Shown here piece after piece: positions 57,207-64,000 of a stretch of 64,000 bases of DNA. The DNA is taken from the NCBI GenBank assembly GCA_029194465.1, contig JARFXS010000005.1:1-64000 (forward strand). The letters run 5' to 3'. The number at the start of each line of letters is the position of its first letter. The stretch's first letter is position 1. Under the pieces are notes generated by a model. It was not told the origin of the DNA. It ran no database searches and worked only from the letters and a program-made list of their open reading frames with translations. Source of the DNA: Candidatus Nitrosocosmicus sp. Its GTDB lineage: Archaea; Thermoproteota; Nitrososphaeria; Nitrososphaerales; Nitrososphaeraceae. A program made the translations under genes and the position numbers.

Positions 57207-58151
57207 TCAACAATCAAAACTATATTCCTGCTTTCTCCTAAAATACTTTGTATCGCATACTATGGTGTCAAAAACAATTGGTATAAGATGCTGAAGTTAG
57301 CTAGAATGGTATGAAGATATTAATTGTTACTATGAACTAGTAATAAACAATATAATAACAAGGAGGACAAGGCCAGTGTTGAATGAGATGGTGAAGGAAA
57401 TAAGCAGTAAATCCAAATGTACAATCATTAAAAGTAATGGACGAATATTATAAACTAGAACAACAGATTAATTCAAAAGCCACTCACCTTACTATCGATT
57501 GGGAAGGATACAGAGAATTGTATTGATGGTCATATATCACTCTAGTTACTACCTACTATTGCAAAAAGATAACTTAATAGAATAAATTGTACGCATTTTA
57601 GGACGTAATGCATCTGGGCTGCCAAAATATAGAGAATCCTAATCCCGCATTTCGCATTTCCTTCTTTTCATCTAGAACTAAGAGGTTTGACCCAAAAATG
57701 AACCGACTTCAGTTAATAATTAGATAATTAAATATCGAGGATGTTAGCACAGTGACACCACAGAACCTTGTGTTTGAGAGGGTGGTGACAAACGAACGAT
57801 GGGTGGAAAGCCAGTATCATAGTGTCACAATAATTGTCTTTTATAATAATGAAGGTATACTCGATTCAGGAAACAACAAGACATTAAGGAGAATCTGGTA
57901 ACCATGATCATGCACAATGCGGGCTACAAACACATACCTTGACCACCTAATCTAATGAAGATCTCTAATAGCCAGTATGGTGGGTAGAAATTGACTCCCT
58001 TTTTACAATACTGAGTCTCTTCAAATTTGTTTGTCATTAGGAGTATTATTAATCATTTAGATTAACTATATTATTGGTTTGCAATAAATTAAATCATTTT
58101 GTTGCAACTAATAATCACTTTTTAAATATATTCGAATGTACATATCAATAA
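57207..58151. other. Long intergenic region with a tRNA-like repeat copy
   Basis: About 950 bases with no supported gene. At 57641-57660 lies AATCCCGCATTTCGCATTTC, a 17-of-20 match to 61444-61463. Upstream of 58152 are several TATA-like runs. Confidence 0.45.
57641..57660 (+). repeat. Copy 1 of a 20-nt tRNA-3'-end-like repeat
   Basis: 17 of 20 bases match 61444-61463. The match includes the 3' T-stem-like CCCGC and the following TTCGC. The upstream T-loop-like TTCAAAT present in the other copy is not conserved here. Confidence 0.4.
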
Positions 58152-58292
58152 ATGTATTTGCAACAAGATGTATCGAAAGCGTTAAAACGAAAACTTGTAG
58201 CACGATGCATTGAAGATTTAATATTCTCTGATATCGAATTTCAGTATTCAAAGGAAGATGTTATTTCATTAAATGAATCTAGTAAAATCTGA
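58152..58292 (+). CDS. 46-residue protein overlapping the zinc-finger gene start
   Basis: A small frame from ATG 58152 ending in TGA at 58290-58292, overlapping the ATG of the next gene (58273) by 20 bases. It is helical and charged (ALKRKLVARCIEDLIF, IEFQYSKEDVIS). Because the overlap matches operon-style coupling, it may be a real small protein, but composition is the only evidence. The paralogous locus at 53249 has no equivalent. Confidence 0.4.
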   Translation: MYLQQDVSKALKRKLVARCIEDLIFSDIEFQYSKEDVISLNESSKI

Positions 58293-58671
58293 AAATCCAT
58301 TCATAGTTGAAGCCAAAATCTGCGGTTGTTGCAATAATAAAAAGAGTGTTTCATATCATTACATAGAGTCTGGATACAACTTGTGTCTTGATAATATGGA
58401 AATAATATTTTCACAACTCCAAGCCTGTGAAAAACTATTAGAATTCGTAAAGGATGAAGCAGAAATATCGACCATTAAAAGAGAGATTGTAGATCTGCAT
58501 CTCGGTTTTGTTGCAAATAACATCCCTAAAATCAGAGAAAATGAGTATTGTACCTCATGCGGTTGTAATAAAAAGGCAATAATTTGTTGTACCCTATGTT
58601 CTGATTATCTCTGCTACAATCATTTACAAGGACACGGTCATTCAATGGATAACTTTGAAGTAAGGCCCTAA
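58273..58671 (+). CDS. Cys/His-rich protein with B-box-like zinc finger
   Basis: A 132-residue protein in two parts. Residues 12-65 match the shorter protein at 53249-53506 (CGC, HYIES, C, QACEKLL). A second cluster near 92-128 (CTSCGC, CCTLCSDYLCYNHL, HGHS) has the Cys/Cys/Cys-His-His order of B-box or RING-related zinc fingers and probably holds one or two zinc ions. Such fingers mediate protein or nucleic-acid contacts. The longer version may be a regulator with a finger that the shorter one lacks. Function unknown. Confidence 0.65.
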   Translation: MNLVKSENPFIVEAKICGCCNNKKSVSYHYIESGYNLCLDNMEIIFSQLQACEKLLEFVKDEAEISTIKREIVDLHLGFVANNIPKIRENEYCTSCGCNKKAIICCTLCSDYLCYNHLQGHGHSMDNFEVRP

Positions 58672-59135
58672 TCGGTTTATGTTTTGGCTATCATTGAAAT
58701 AAGATGACTAATCTCTGTAGAATTAACAAATAACATAACTGTTTCTAGTTGTAGATACGTAGAATATCGGGTCTTGCATACAGGTCGTGGAACTAGAGAT
58801 TATGCAAGACCCTTTTGGAATTGCTTTGGAGATTAAACGCTACTAACATGATGAGTTTAAAAATGAATTGTAACATCAGTCAGAGTCGCTTTGGTTACGA
58901 TTTAGTTTTGGACATCTATCTTAATTTTCATAATCTAATAATGGAATGCCCTTTACTTAAACACGATCTTTATTCTTGATAAGCTTTCTAATTCTTGTCT
59001 AGGCTTGGCTTGTTTGGTAGTTCCTTAGCACATTGTGAGGTCAAATCTAAAGAATCACAATAACACCAAAATATGAAATTAATAAAAAGATATGTTCTTG
59101 TCTAAAGAACTGAATTCTTGTTGTTAATCTAAGCT
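58672..59135. other. Intergenic region carrying repeat copy 1
   Basis: About 460 bases. Contains the hairpin element 58769-58812, which is a copy of the one at 60055-60093. No gene supported. Confidence 0.5.
58769..58812 (+). repeat. Structured intergenic element, copy 1
   Basis: Perfect 12-bp inverted repeat: GGGTCTTGCATA (58769-58780) and TATGCAAGACCC (58801-58812), with a 20-base loop containing CGTGGAACTAGA. A second copy at 60055-60093 keeps CATACA, CGTGGAACTAGA and TGCAAGACCCTT. Similarity continues weakly downstream through GTTTAAAAA. Could be a small RNA or a mobile miniature element; sequence alone does not decide. Confidence 0.6.
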
Positions 59136-59852
59136 TTATTGTTTGTTCGATTCAACCTGACCTATACCTTGACTTGCACTGTTTCCACTATTGCTATTGG
59201 TGTTATCATCGTTGTTGTTGTTACTATTGTCATTATTATCAGAAACGATGTTATCTGCAGGTTGAATATCTGTTACACATACAGCTTCTAACTCGTTATT
59301 ATCATTGAATTGCGGCGAAAGTTTGAAAGAAACTACATCGTCAACGTCAGTGCCGGGTGCAATAGTTAAATCATCTTGGCTCAAAGCATCTGTGCCTGAA
59401 AACGAACTAGGAATCTGAGTCAGGTCAGCATTTTCATCCTGTATGCGTATTTGGCCTGGAGATTCAAATGTAATTGATTTTACGGCGGGATCGTCACCAC
59501 AATTTTCAGAATCATCACCCAAGGTTACAAAATGATTGTGCCATACTGGATCATTGGCATTTGATTGTTCTTCGCTATCCAATACACCTGCATGAGTTGT
59601 ACTTACTACCACGGCATCCAAACCTTCAGAAGTTAACAAACCATAGCCAAATGCACCACCGTCACCATTTGTAGGAATATGACCATGTGTCTTTAGAAAT
59701 GCACTCATTTCATCTGAGTCAGCATCTACGGTGGCCTCACGAATGTTAAGGAAATCATCATCTGTTTCAGTGGATGCAAAGGCTAGGGCAAATGGTGAAG
59801 CCATTAATATCAAGAGCAATAATATAGAATATAATACTGTTTGATTTTTCAT
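59136..59852 (-). CDS. Secreted acidic protein of unknown function
   Basis: A 238-residue exported protein. Signal peptide to about residue 26 (LAFASTE). The mature part is acidic, with HxH-containing SEGLDAVVVSTTHAGVLDSEEQ, PVWHNHFVTLGDD, and two cysteines (NCGDD, VCVTDIQ) that may pair. The tail is almost entirely Asn, Asp and Ser. The WHNHF segment recalls the H-x-H segments of the MIRPDG proteins, but the rest differs. It is flanked on both sides by a copy of the structured repeat (58769 and 60055). Confidence 0.65.
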   Translation of the reverse strand: MKNQTVLYSILLLLILMASPFALAFASTETDDDFLNIREATVDADSDEMSAFLKTHGHIPTNGDGGAFGYGLLTSEGLDAVVVSTTHAGVLDSEEQSNANDPVWHNHFVTLGDDSENCGDDPAVKSITFESPGQIRIQDENADLTQIPSSFSGTDALSQDDLTIAPGTDVDDVVSFKLSPQFNDNNELEAVCVTDIQPADNIVSDNNDNSNNNNDDNTNSNSGNSASQGIGQVESNKQ

Positions 59853-60379
59853 AAATTCATGTTCTTATTGGCGTTATTTATGTATTTTGTATATCTATAG
59901 CAATTGTCCTAAATATTGAGGTTTCAGGCAAAATACATAGAAATCAAGGCCAAGATGGTTAGTGACCATGATACTTAAAATCTTAATGCAAGGATGAATA
60001 CAGATCTAACATTCGAGAAATCTTGAATTGGTAGAAGAGAATCACTAGAAAAACGGGGCTTACATACAACACGTGGAACTAGATGCAAGACCCTTCAGAA
60101 ACTATGTCGGGAGTTAATCTCACCGTTCCAATGGGTTTAAAAACATCATATATCGATAGTCATGCTTACTAAGGTTACAATTCTAGTATGAACAAAATTA
60201 ATTAAAATACCAACGTTGAGGATATTTTTGAAAGTAAAATCAGAGTGAACCAGTATGGTGATCGTGGATTCTCCTTATTATTCTTAGGGATTTGAACTAT
60301 CCAAAACAAAGAGCGAGTTCAAATAAATCTATTAAACCTTGATCTGGTGGAAAGATCAATTTAATCAATATCAACAGAC
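59853..60379. other. Intergenic region carrying repeat copy 2
   Basis: About 530 bases with no supported gene. Contains the second copy of the structured element at 60055-60093. Confidence 0.5.
60055..60093 (+). repeat. Structured intergenic element, copy 2
   Basis: GGGGCTTACATACA, then CGTGGAACTAGA and TGCAAGACCC, the diverged second copy of 58769-58812. The loop is shorter by four bases (GATT missing) and two mismatches weaken the stem. GGGAGTTAAT and GTTTAAAAA follow, similar to copy 1. Confidence 0.55.
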
Positions 60380-61360
60380 TTAATTGTGCTTCTGGATATT
60401 AAGACTCTTGACTTCATTCCAATGTTTCTCAAACAATATCTCTTGGAGAAGAATATTATATTTCTCGGTTGAGGTGAATGCAATTAACTGATTATTGATG
60501 TCATACTTTAATTGCAACATATATTTATCATCGCTTATAATTACACATTCCTTAAACTCAATCATTTTGTTTGAATGATTTAATTGGACTTTATTAAGCC
60601 GACTAGTATCGTTTATTATATTAATTTGGTTTAACAAAGTGTTTTCCTCATTATCAATCAGAAGTATGATTTTTACATTGCTTCTTAATAGCGAAGGAAA
60701 ATAATTTGCTACATCATTCCTACTTATGATATTACAGAGAATCTTTGTAGGAGAAAATATGATCAATTTCCTTTTGCATGTGATAATTAAAGAATCAATT
60801 TCATTTTGTAGGGCCTCTAAATCTACTATCATTTTCTTTTGACCAATCCTTTTTTCATACTCTAATTCCATCCTTCTTGTAGATAATGGGATAGCAATGT
60901 TCCACATTTTTTCAAAGAGTATTTTCTGTTTTTCTACCAGCTCTTTTGAATTACTCCATAGTGTTTGGTCGGGTTTATCGCTATCCCTATGAAATATACA
61001 TACCATATATGCCCTATTGTCAAATATTCCAAAGTTCCCCTTTATGTCATCTAGACAGCGTACCTCGTAATATTTTAACAAATCTATAGCATCAATATTT
61101 TCCAGTGTTGCTTCAACTATCAATCTGATTCTGATTCCATTTTGTTTAACTAATTTTTCAACGTATTCCATTCCTTCCTGAAAATACTTTCTAATAAAAT
61201 TGAATATGTTCGCATCCCAAACAGTATCATAGCCACATTCAATTATAGTCATCGAGTGAAAGACCATTTCAAGCATCCTATCATACTCAAACATGACCTC
61301 AGTGAGTATTGGGTAATAATACTTTGACTCTTTTAACTGTCGAAATGTTAAATCATCCAC
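60380..61360 (-). CDS. Orphan sensor-domain protein (kinase-associated type)
   Basis: A 326-residue soluble protein without a kinase or helix-turn-helix domain. The segment LWSNSKELVEKQKILFEKMWNIAIPLSTRRMELE closely resembles, from memory, a linker found in thaumarchaeal histidine kinases between their sensor region and transmitter. The N-terminal part (GIRIRLIVEATLENIDAI, LLKYYEVRCLDDIKGNFGIFDN) has a phospholipase-D-like alpha/beta look. The second half (IIFSPTKILCNII, NVKIILLIDNEEN, FTSTEKYNILLQEILFEKHWNEV) looks like a degenerate repeat of it. It may be a sensor partner acting in trans. No neighbouring kinase is encoded. Confidence 0.62.
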   Translation of the reverse strand: MDDLTFRQLKESKYYYPILTEVMFEYDRMLEMVFHSMTIIECGYDTVWDANIFNFIRKYFQEGMEYVEKLVKQNGIRIRLIVEATLENIDAIDLLKYYEVRCLDDIKGNFGIFDNRAYMVCIFHRDSDKPDQTLWSNSKELVEKQKILFEKMWNIAIPLSTRRMELEYEKRIGQKKMIVDLEALQNEIDSLIITCKRKLIIFSPTKILCNIISRNDVANYFPSLLRSNVKIILLIDNEENTLLNQINIINDTSRLNKVQLNHSNKMIEFKECVIISDDKYMLQLKYDINNQLIAFTSTEKYNILLQEILFEKHWNEVKSLNIQKHN

Positions 61361-61437
61361 TATATTGTATTACTAGTCCATTTATTAAAAAAGTTGTCTT
61401 AATAAGTGTGCACGTGACGAATACCTTTCCGGTTTCG

Positions 61438-61463
61438 GCTTCAAATCCCGCACTTCGCGCTTC
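61438..61463 (+). repeat. tRNA 3'-end-like remnant, copy 2 of the 20-nt repeat
   Basis: GGCTTCAAATCCCGC carries a T-loop (TTCAAAT) and 3' T-stem, followed by ACTTCGCG like an acceptor strand, but no tRNA 5' half lies upstream. The opposite-strand translation RSAGFE is typical of tRNA antisense. Bases 61444-61463 match 57641-57660 at 17 of 20 positions. Interpreted as a remnant of a tRNA or attachment site. Confidence 0.45.
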
Positions 61464-61595
61464 TATTAAGAATGATTTGAACCCGCTAACGATTTGATTA
61501 ATCTTAAATATGAAATGGTTAAGGAAGTTAACACGGTAATCTTTAGAAGTATAATTATTAGTTATTGTTATATTGACAATTCTAACTAGCATTGT

Positions 61596-62141
61596 ATGAA
61601 TAAAACTGACAGAGTAGAAATGATGCAAAAAAGGACTATTCAATTAACGGTTATCTTAGTTGTATTTGTGGGCATGATGGTATTTCTGGTTCCAACTCTG
61701 ATTGAAGAAGCAGAGGCAAAGATTCAGGGTAAAGCGATGGCTGCTGGTGGTGGTGGTAACCTGTTTTCTAATATTGTAGGTAAAATGTCTGAAGGTCGTT
61801 TCTTTGAAGGTCCAGAAGATTTTCGTGGTGTTTTCATCACTTGGACTACGCTACCGATTTACCCCGGTGGCCCTGAGAAAGGCACTATTGAAGCCAATTT
61901 TGGGAATTTAGGCAAGGTGACGTTCTCATTCAATCATCCTTCCTCTGGCCCTAATACCTGCGAAGTCACACATGGTCCCGGCATAATAGCCTCATGTGGT
62001 ATAAGTGATGGTAGTAATGCAAACGTTTCCTTTTTAGTTTACAGAGGCTCTGGAAATAACAATAATAATTTCTGTGATATACTGCCCAAAATAGGTGGAC
62101 TTGACCAATTGAAGATAATTAGGGAGAAACTACACTGCTAA
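61596..62141 (+). CDS. Secreted hypothetical protein
   Basis: A 181-residue protein with a hydrophobic N-terminal export segment at about 15-35 and a Gly-rich stretch after it (MAAGGGGN). The mature domain has two cysteines (NTCEVTH, IASCGIS) that may pair and beta-rich sequences (GVFITWTTLPIYPGG). No family recognised. It is followed by an open frame that overlaps the tRNA gene. Confidence 0.6.
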   Translation: MNKTDRVEMMQKRTIQLTVILVVFVGMMVFLVPTLIEEAEAKIQGKAMAAGGGGNLFSNIVGKMSEGRFFEGPEDFRGVFITWTTLPIYPGGPEKGTIEANFGNLGKVTFSFNHPSSGPNTCEVTHGPGIIASCGISDGSNANVSFLVYRGSGNNNNNFCDILPKIGGLDQLKIIREKLHC

Positions 62142-62215
62142 CGCATGAACAGGATCAAATTCTATTCATTTTTAATAATCAATAATCCTTTTATCTTTGA
62201 CAAATAAGTTAAATC

Positions 62216-62680
62216 ATGTCACTTCTCTCCAAAGCCGAAGTTCAATACTTGCAGGGACAAAAAGTCGTTTCAAGGTCATATGAAAGGAAGTTAAAATGTA
62301 TTAACAGAAGGAAGGTCGAAGGGTTAAAGAGAGACAATCTTCTTGTATCTAAGATAATTCCCATAGAACAAATATTTAGTTTTGAGGATCTGGATGTTGT
62401 CGGGAAGGCGAAAACAGACATAAAGCCAGCTACTAAAATCAGTAATCCCAAGATATCTTTAATTGGCGCTGCTGAATTCAGTAGCGCAAGCGATAACTAC
62501 TATGAAAATATTTCAAGAAATTCAAATAATAATATAAATCCTACAAGATTAAACCATGACAAATTATATAACTGCGCCGATTTTATACATCCCAAGGGGG
62601 TCCGTAGCGTAGTCAGGATATCGCGGCGGTCTTCGGAACCGCAGGTCATGGGATCGAAGCCCACCGGGCCCGCCTTATAA
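62216..62680 (+). CDS. Conserved-looking protein with a frame running through tRNA-Arg
   Basis: A 154-codon frame. The first 45 residues (LLSKAEVQYLQGQKVVSRSYERKLK) look like a conserved thaumarchaeal basic helical protein, recalled from memory and not checked. The last part (about residues 117-154) translates the tRNA promoter and the whole tRNA-Arg gene at 62598-62672. That is implausible as protein sequence. The real C terminus is therefore probably earlier, through an indel or a different end that I cannot locate. The tail from about 62560 should be disregarded. Confidence 0.5.
   Translation: MSLLSKAEVQYLQGQKVVSRSYERKLKCINRRKVEGLKRDNLLVSKIIPIEQIFSFEDLDVVGKAKTDIKPATKISNPKISLIGAAEFSSASDNYYENISRNSNNNINPTRLNHDKLYNCADFIHPKGVRSVVRISRRSSEPQVMGSKPTGPAL
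62563..62570 (+). promoter_or_regulatory. TATA box of tRNA-Arg
   Basis: ATTATATA ends 27 bases before the first tRNA base at 62598, the normal archaeal tRNA promoter spacing. Confidence 0.55.
62598..62672 (+). tRNA. tRNA-Arg (anticodon TCG)
   Basis: A complete cloverleaf of 75 bases. Acceptor GGGTCCG (62598-62604) pairs with CGGGCCC (62665-62671) with one T-G pair, and the discriminator is G62672. The D stem is GCG/CGC at 62607-62609 and 62622-62624. The anticodon stem is GCGGT/ACCGC at 62626-62630 and 62638-62642, with loop CTTCGGA, so the anticodon is TCG at 62633-62635 and reads CGN arginine codons. The T stem is ATGGG/CCCAC with one end mismatch and loop ATCGAAG. There is no intron and no encoded CCA. 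A 16-base copy of its 3' end follows at 62712-62727. Confidence 0.93.
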
Positions 62681-62727
62681 TCAACCTTTATCAAAATGAC
62701 TAAATTAATCCAAGCCCACCGGGCCCG
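62657..62727 (+). repeat. Tandem copy of the tRNA-Arg 3' end (att-like)
   Basis: AAGCCCACCGGGCCCG occurs at 62657-62672, the end of tRNA-Arg, and again at 62712-62727, exactly. The 55-base offset and restriction to the tRNA 3' end are typical of integration scars where an element duplicated the tRNA end. Only about 40 bases now separate the copies and no integrase is nearby, so any element is gone. Confidence 0.7.
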
Positions 62728-63315
62728 TATAAAATTTGACTATATTTTAGGCTTCACTAAATTAACTTAAACAATGGGGCTTTGCATCTTCAAATATACC
62801 ATGTTCGATTTGTAAGTTATTATAAATTACATAAAAGGCAATTGCTAATCCGTGAATTTTTGATAATAGTCAAAACCCTTGAGATCTAATGCGTTATGTG
62901 ACCCTATTTGCCTAAGCATTTAACCAAGTGCAAACCTTAATCAACCTCAAATCGACCAAACCAATTATGATGAATTCTTGTAATTTGAGCACTATATATT
63001 TTATTGTTCTAAAATTAAGTGACTATGTAAAATGAAAAACAATATTAAAAAGTAGTAGTCAAAAAAATATCGTCAAGGTAAAAGCCCCAGGGATTGCTAT
63101 TTTGTTGACAAAAGAATTATATTTCAAAATAATTTTAAAACACATTCTGGGTTCTACATCGAAATCAATGTAGTCATTTTTTGTGTCTGTTAAAATTTAA
63201 CAAAATTCGCTATAAAAGAACAATCTATCGTTCTAATCTAATACAAAAGTTACATAGTTGGTCGTGTTGGGAGGATTAGTAACGATTAAAATAGATAATA
63301 CAAGTCTTTGACAAT
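62728..63315. other. Intergenic region after tRNA-Arg
   Basis: About 590 bases with no supported gene. AT-rich, and the direct repeat of the tRNA end lies just before its left edge. Confidence 0.45.
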
Positions 63316-63678
63316 CTATTTTTTTGAACTTATTTCTCTTAGAACTGTTGCATAGTCTAGACTAGTTCTTTTTCTCAGGTATGGAATTAATTCATAATGG
63401 ATTGAATAATACTTCTTATCCCACACAAGAATATCTTTAACCATCAGAGATATCATACCTCCTGTCATCTTTGATATGGGGATGTTTTTCTCTATCGAAA
63501 CTTTATCTCTTATCTTGTGATAGTCCCTTGGAGTAAAGTAGCTTCTGTCAAGTTCTAATATTAGAGGCCAAATAATATATTCCCACACAATTCTGCGATT
63601 CTCGGTAGAAGTTGCATATTTGCCTTTGTTATTTAAGCCTCTCTTAATTCTAGCAGTACTTTTTACTAGGGTCATCAC
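63316..63678 (-). CDS. Small hypothetical, winged-helix-like
   Basis: A 120-residue basic protein with helices VWEYIIWPLILELD, RDYHKIRDKVSIEK and ISKMTGGMISLMVKD, then ILVWDKKYYSIHYELIPYLRKR. The arrangement suits a winged-helix DNA-binding domain, but no family was recognised. It is rich in Lys and Arg, which fits nucleic-acid contact. It precedes the partial ferredoxin gene on the same strand. Confidence 0.52.
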   Translation of the reverse strand: MMTLVKSTARIKRGLNNKGKYATSTENRRIVWEYIIWPLILELDRSYFTPRDYHKIRDKVSIEKNIPISKMTGGMISLMVKDILVWDKKYYSIHYELIPYLRKRTSLDYATVLREISSKK

Positions 63679-63760
63679 ATTTTCACATCCTAAATATTAT
63701 ACGATATTGGTTACTTTCGCCGAACTCCTACAATACTAAATAGTATTAATAATTTATCTA

Positions 63761-64000
63761 TCATTCATCAACCATAGTTTTTGACATTTCCTCATGAACC
63801 TGTAAATTTGCTTCGTCAACTTTGATAGAATTGGTAGGACATACGGTAACGCAAGCCATACACCAAATGCAATCACGTTCTCTTATTGGGTCTGGTTTAT
63901 CTGTAAAATCTTTTCTACCTTCTCTATTACGATCCTCACCTATTCCTTCACTTGTTGCATTTGTCATCTCTATAGCCTGGACATCTTGTTCAGATCGATA
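63761..64000 (-). CDS. 7Fe-type ferredoxin, C-terminal part (runs off the window)
   Basis: The visible part includes a complete cluster motif CIWCMACVTVCP near its middle and ends VDEANLQVHEEMSKTMVDE. An ATG exists at 63967, but the frame stays open to the window edge (upstream reading YRSEQDVQAIE). Thaumarchaeal ferredoxins of this kind carry a second cluster motif further upstream, so the 5' part is likely outside the window. I therefore treat this as a 5'-truncated gene. It would transfer electrons in the cytosol. Confidence 0.75.
   Translation of the reverse strand, partial: YRSEQDVQAIEMTNATSEGIGEDRNREGRKDFTDKPDPIRERDCIWCMACVTVCPTNSIKVDEANLQVHEEMSKTMVDE

Noticed and set aside
61353-61643. 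A minus-strand 96-codon frame containing RSAGFEAETGK
   Set aside because: RSAGFE is typical of antisense translation of a tRNA end, and the frame overlaps the start of the plus-strand secreted-protein gene.
62500-62694. A minus-strand frame over the tRNA
   Set aside because: It is the antisense of tRNA-Arg; the tRNA structure explains the sequence.
1-64000. CRISPR arrays, rRNA genes, replication-origin repeats
   Set aside because: No regularly spaced repeats, rRNA-like sequence or origin-type repeat clusters were seen on either strand.

Overview
The window looks like the chromosome of an AT-rich ammonia-oxidising-type thaumarchaeon (Nitrososphaerota; Nitrosocosmicus-like is my best guess, inferred and not tested). 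The archaeal signs are the rpl21e-rpoF-DUF655-ksgA block, RadA, aIF1, TATA-box spacing typical of leaderless genes, a tRNA without encoded CCA, and respiration built on blue-copper proteins (a CoxII-plastocyanin fusion). Many TTG and GTG starts are used.

Layout. 1-11.6 kb: accessory region with an HMA copper chaperone, an intact YHS/P1B copper ATPase, secreted or membrane-anchored proteins (NHL propeller, Asp-box propeller), an IS5-like element inside a small membrane-protein gene, and a decayed ArsR-copper ATPase operon. A tRNA 3'-end-like remnant near 11.63 kb may mark its edge. 11.8-21 kb: a frameshifted membrane protein, aIF1, a PPOX-fold protein, a crotonase with one altered catalytic position, a coiled-coil protein, a cupin and a universal stress protein. 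21.4-24.7 kb: ksgA, DUF655, rpoF, rpl21e, radA. 24.9-34.8 kb: precorrin-2 dehydrogenase, hemA, hemB, then after a block of extracellular-protein genes hemL, hemC, cobA, hemD; together these make uroporphyrinogen III and siroheme precursors from glutamyl-tRNA. 34.9-38.2 kb: Rieske protein, sufD, sufB (Fe-S assembly). 38.4-40.5 kb: serA, DUF167, a small membrane protein. 41-45.8 kb: minus-strand terminal oxidase cluster (split coxII with fused plastocyanin, coxI, plastocyanin, heme A synthase, secreted accessory protein). 45.9-51.8 kb: phosphatase, F420:NADP oxidoreductase, aminotransferase, chorismate mutase, Kef-type antiporter. 51.9-64 kb: sparse region of small Cys-rich and secreted proteins with long intergenic gaps, a Kelch propeller, a repeated hairpin element, an orphan sensor domain, tRNA-Arg(TCG) with a duplicated 3' end, and a ferredoxin running off the edge.

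A theme across the window is frameshifts. Some lie in genes that look genuinely decayed (second copper ATPase, ArsR, transposase). Others lie in genes expected to be essential (radA, hemD) or conserved (npdG), several at A, T, C or G runs. Either the assembly carries indel errors or decay is widespread; coordinates for these genes are given for the reconstructed full-length reading.

The most unusual items are the repeated structured element at 58.77 and 60.06 kb, the tRNA-Arg lying inside an open frame with a tandem copy of its 3' end, the near-duplicate plastocyanin domains in the oxidase cluster, the paralogous NHL plus 'MIRPDG' secreted modules at two loci, and hemC, which has no ATG, GTG or TTG at its conserved N terminus.
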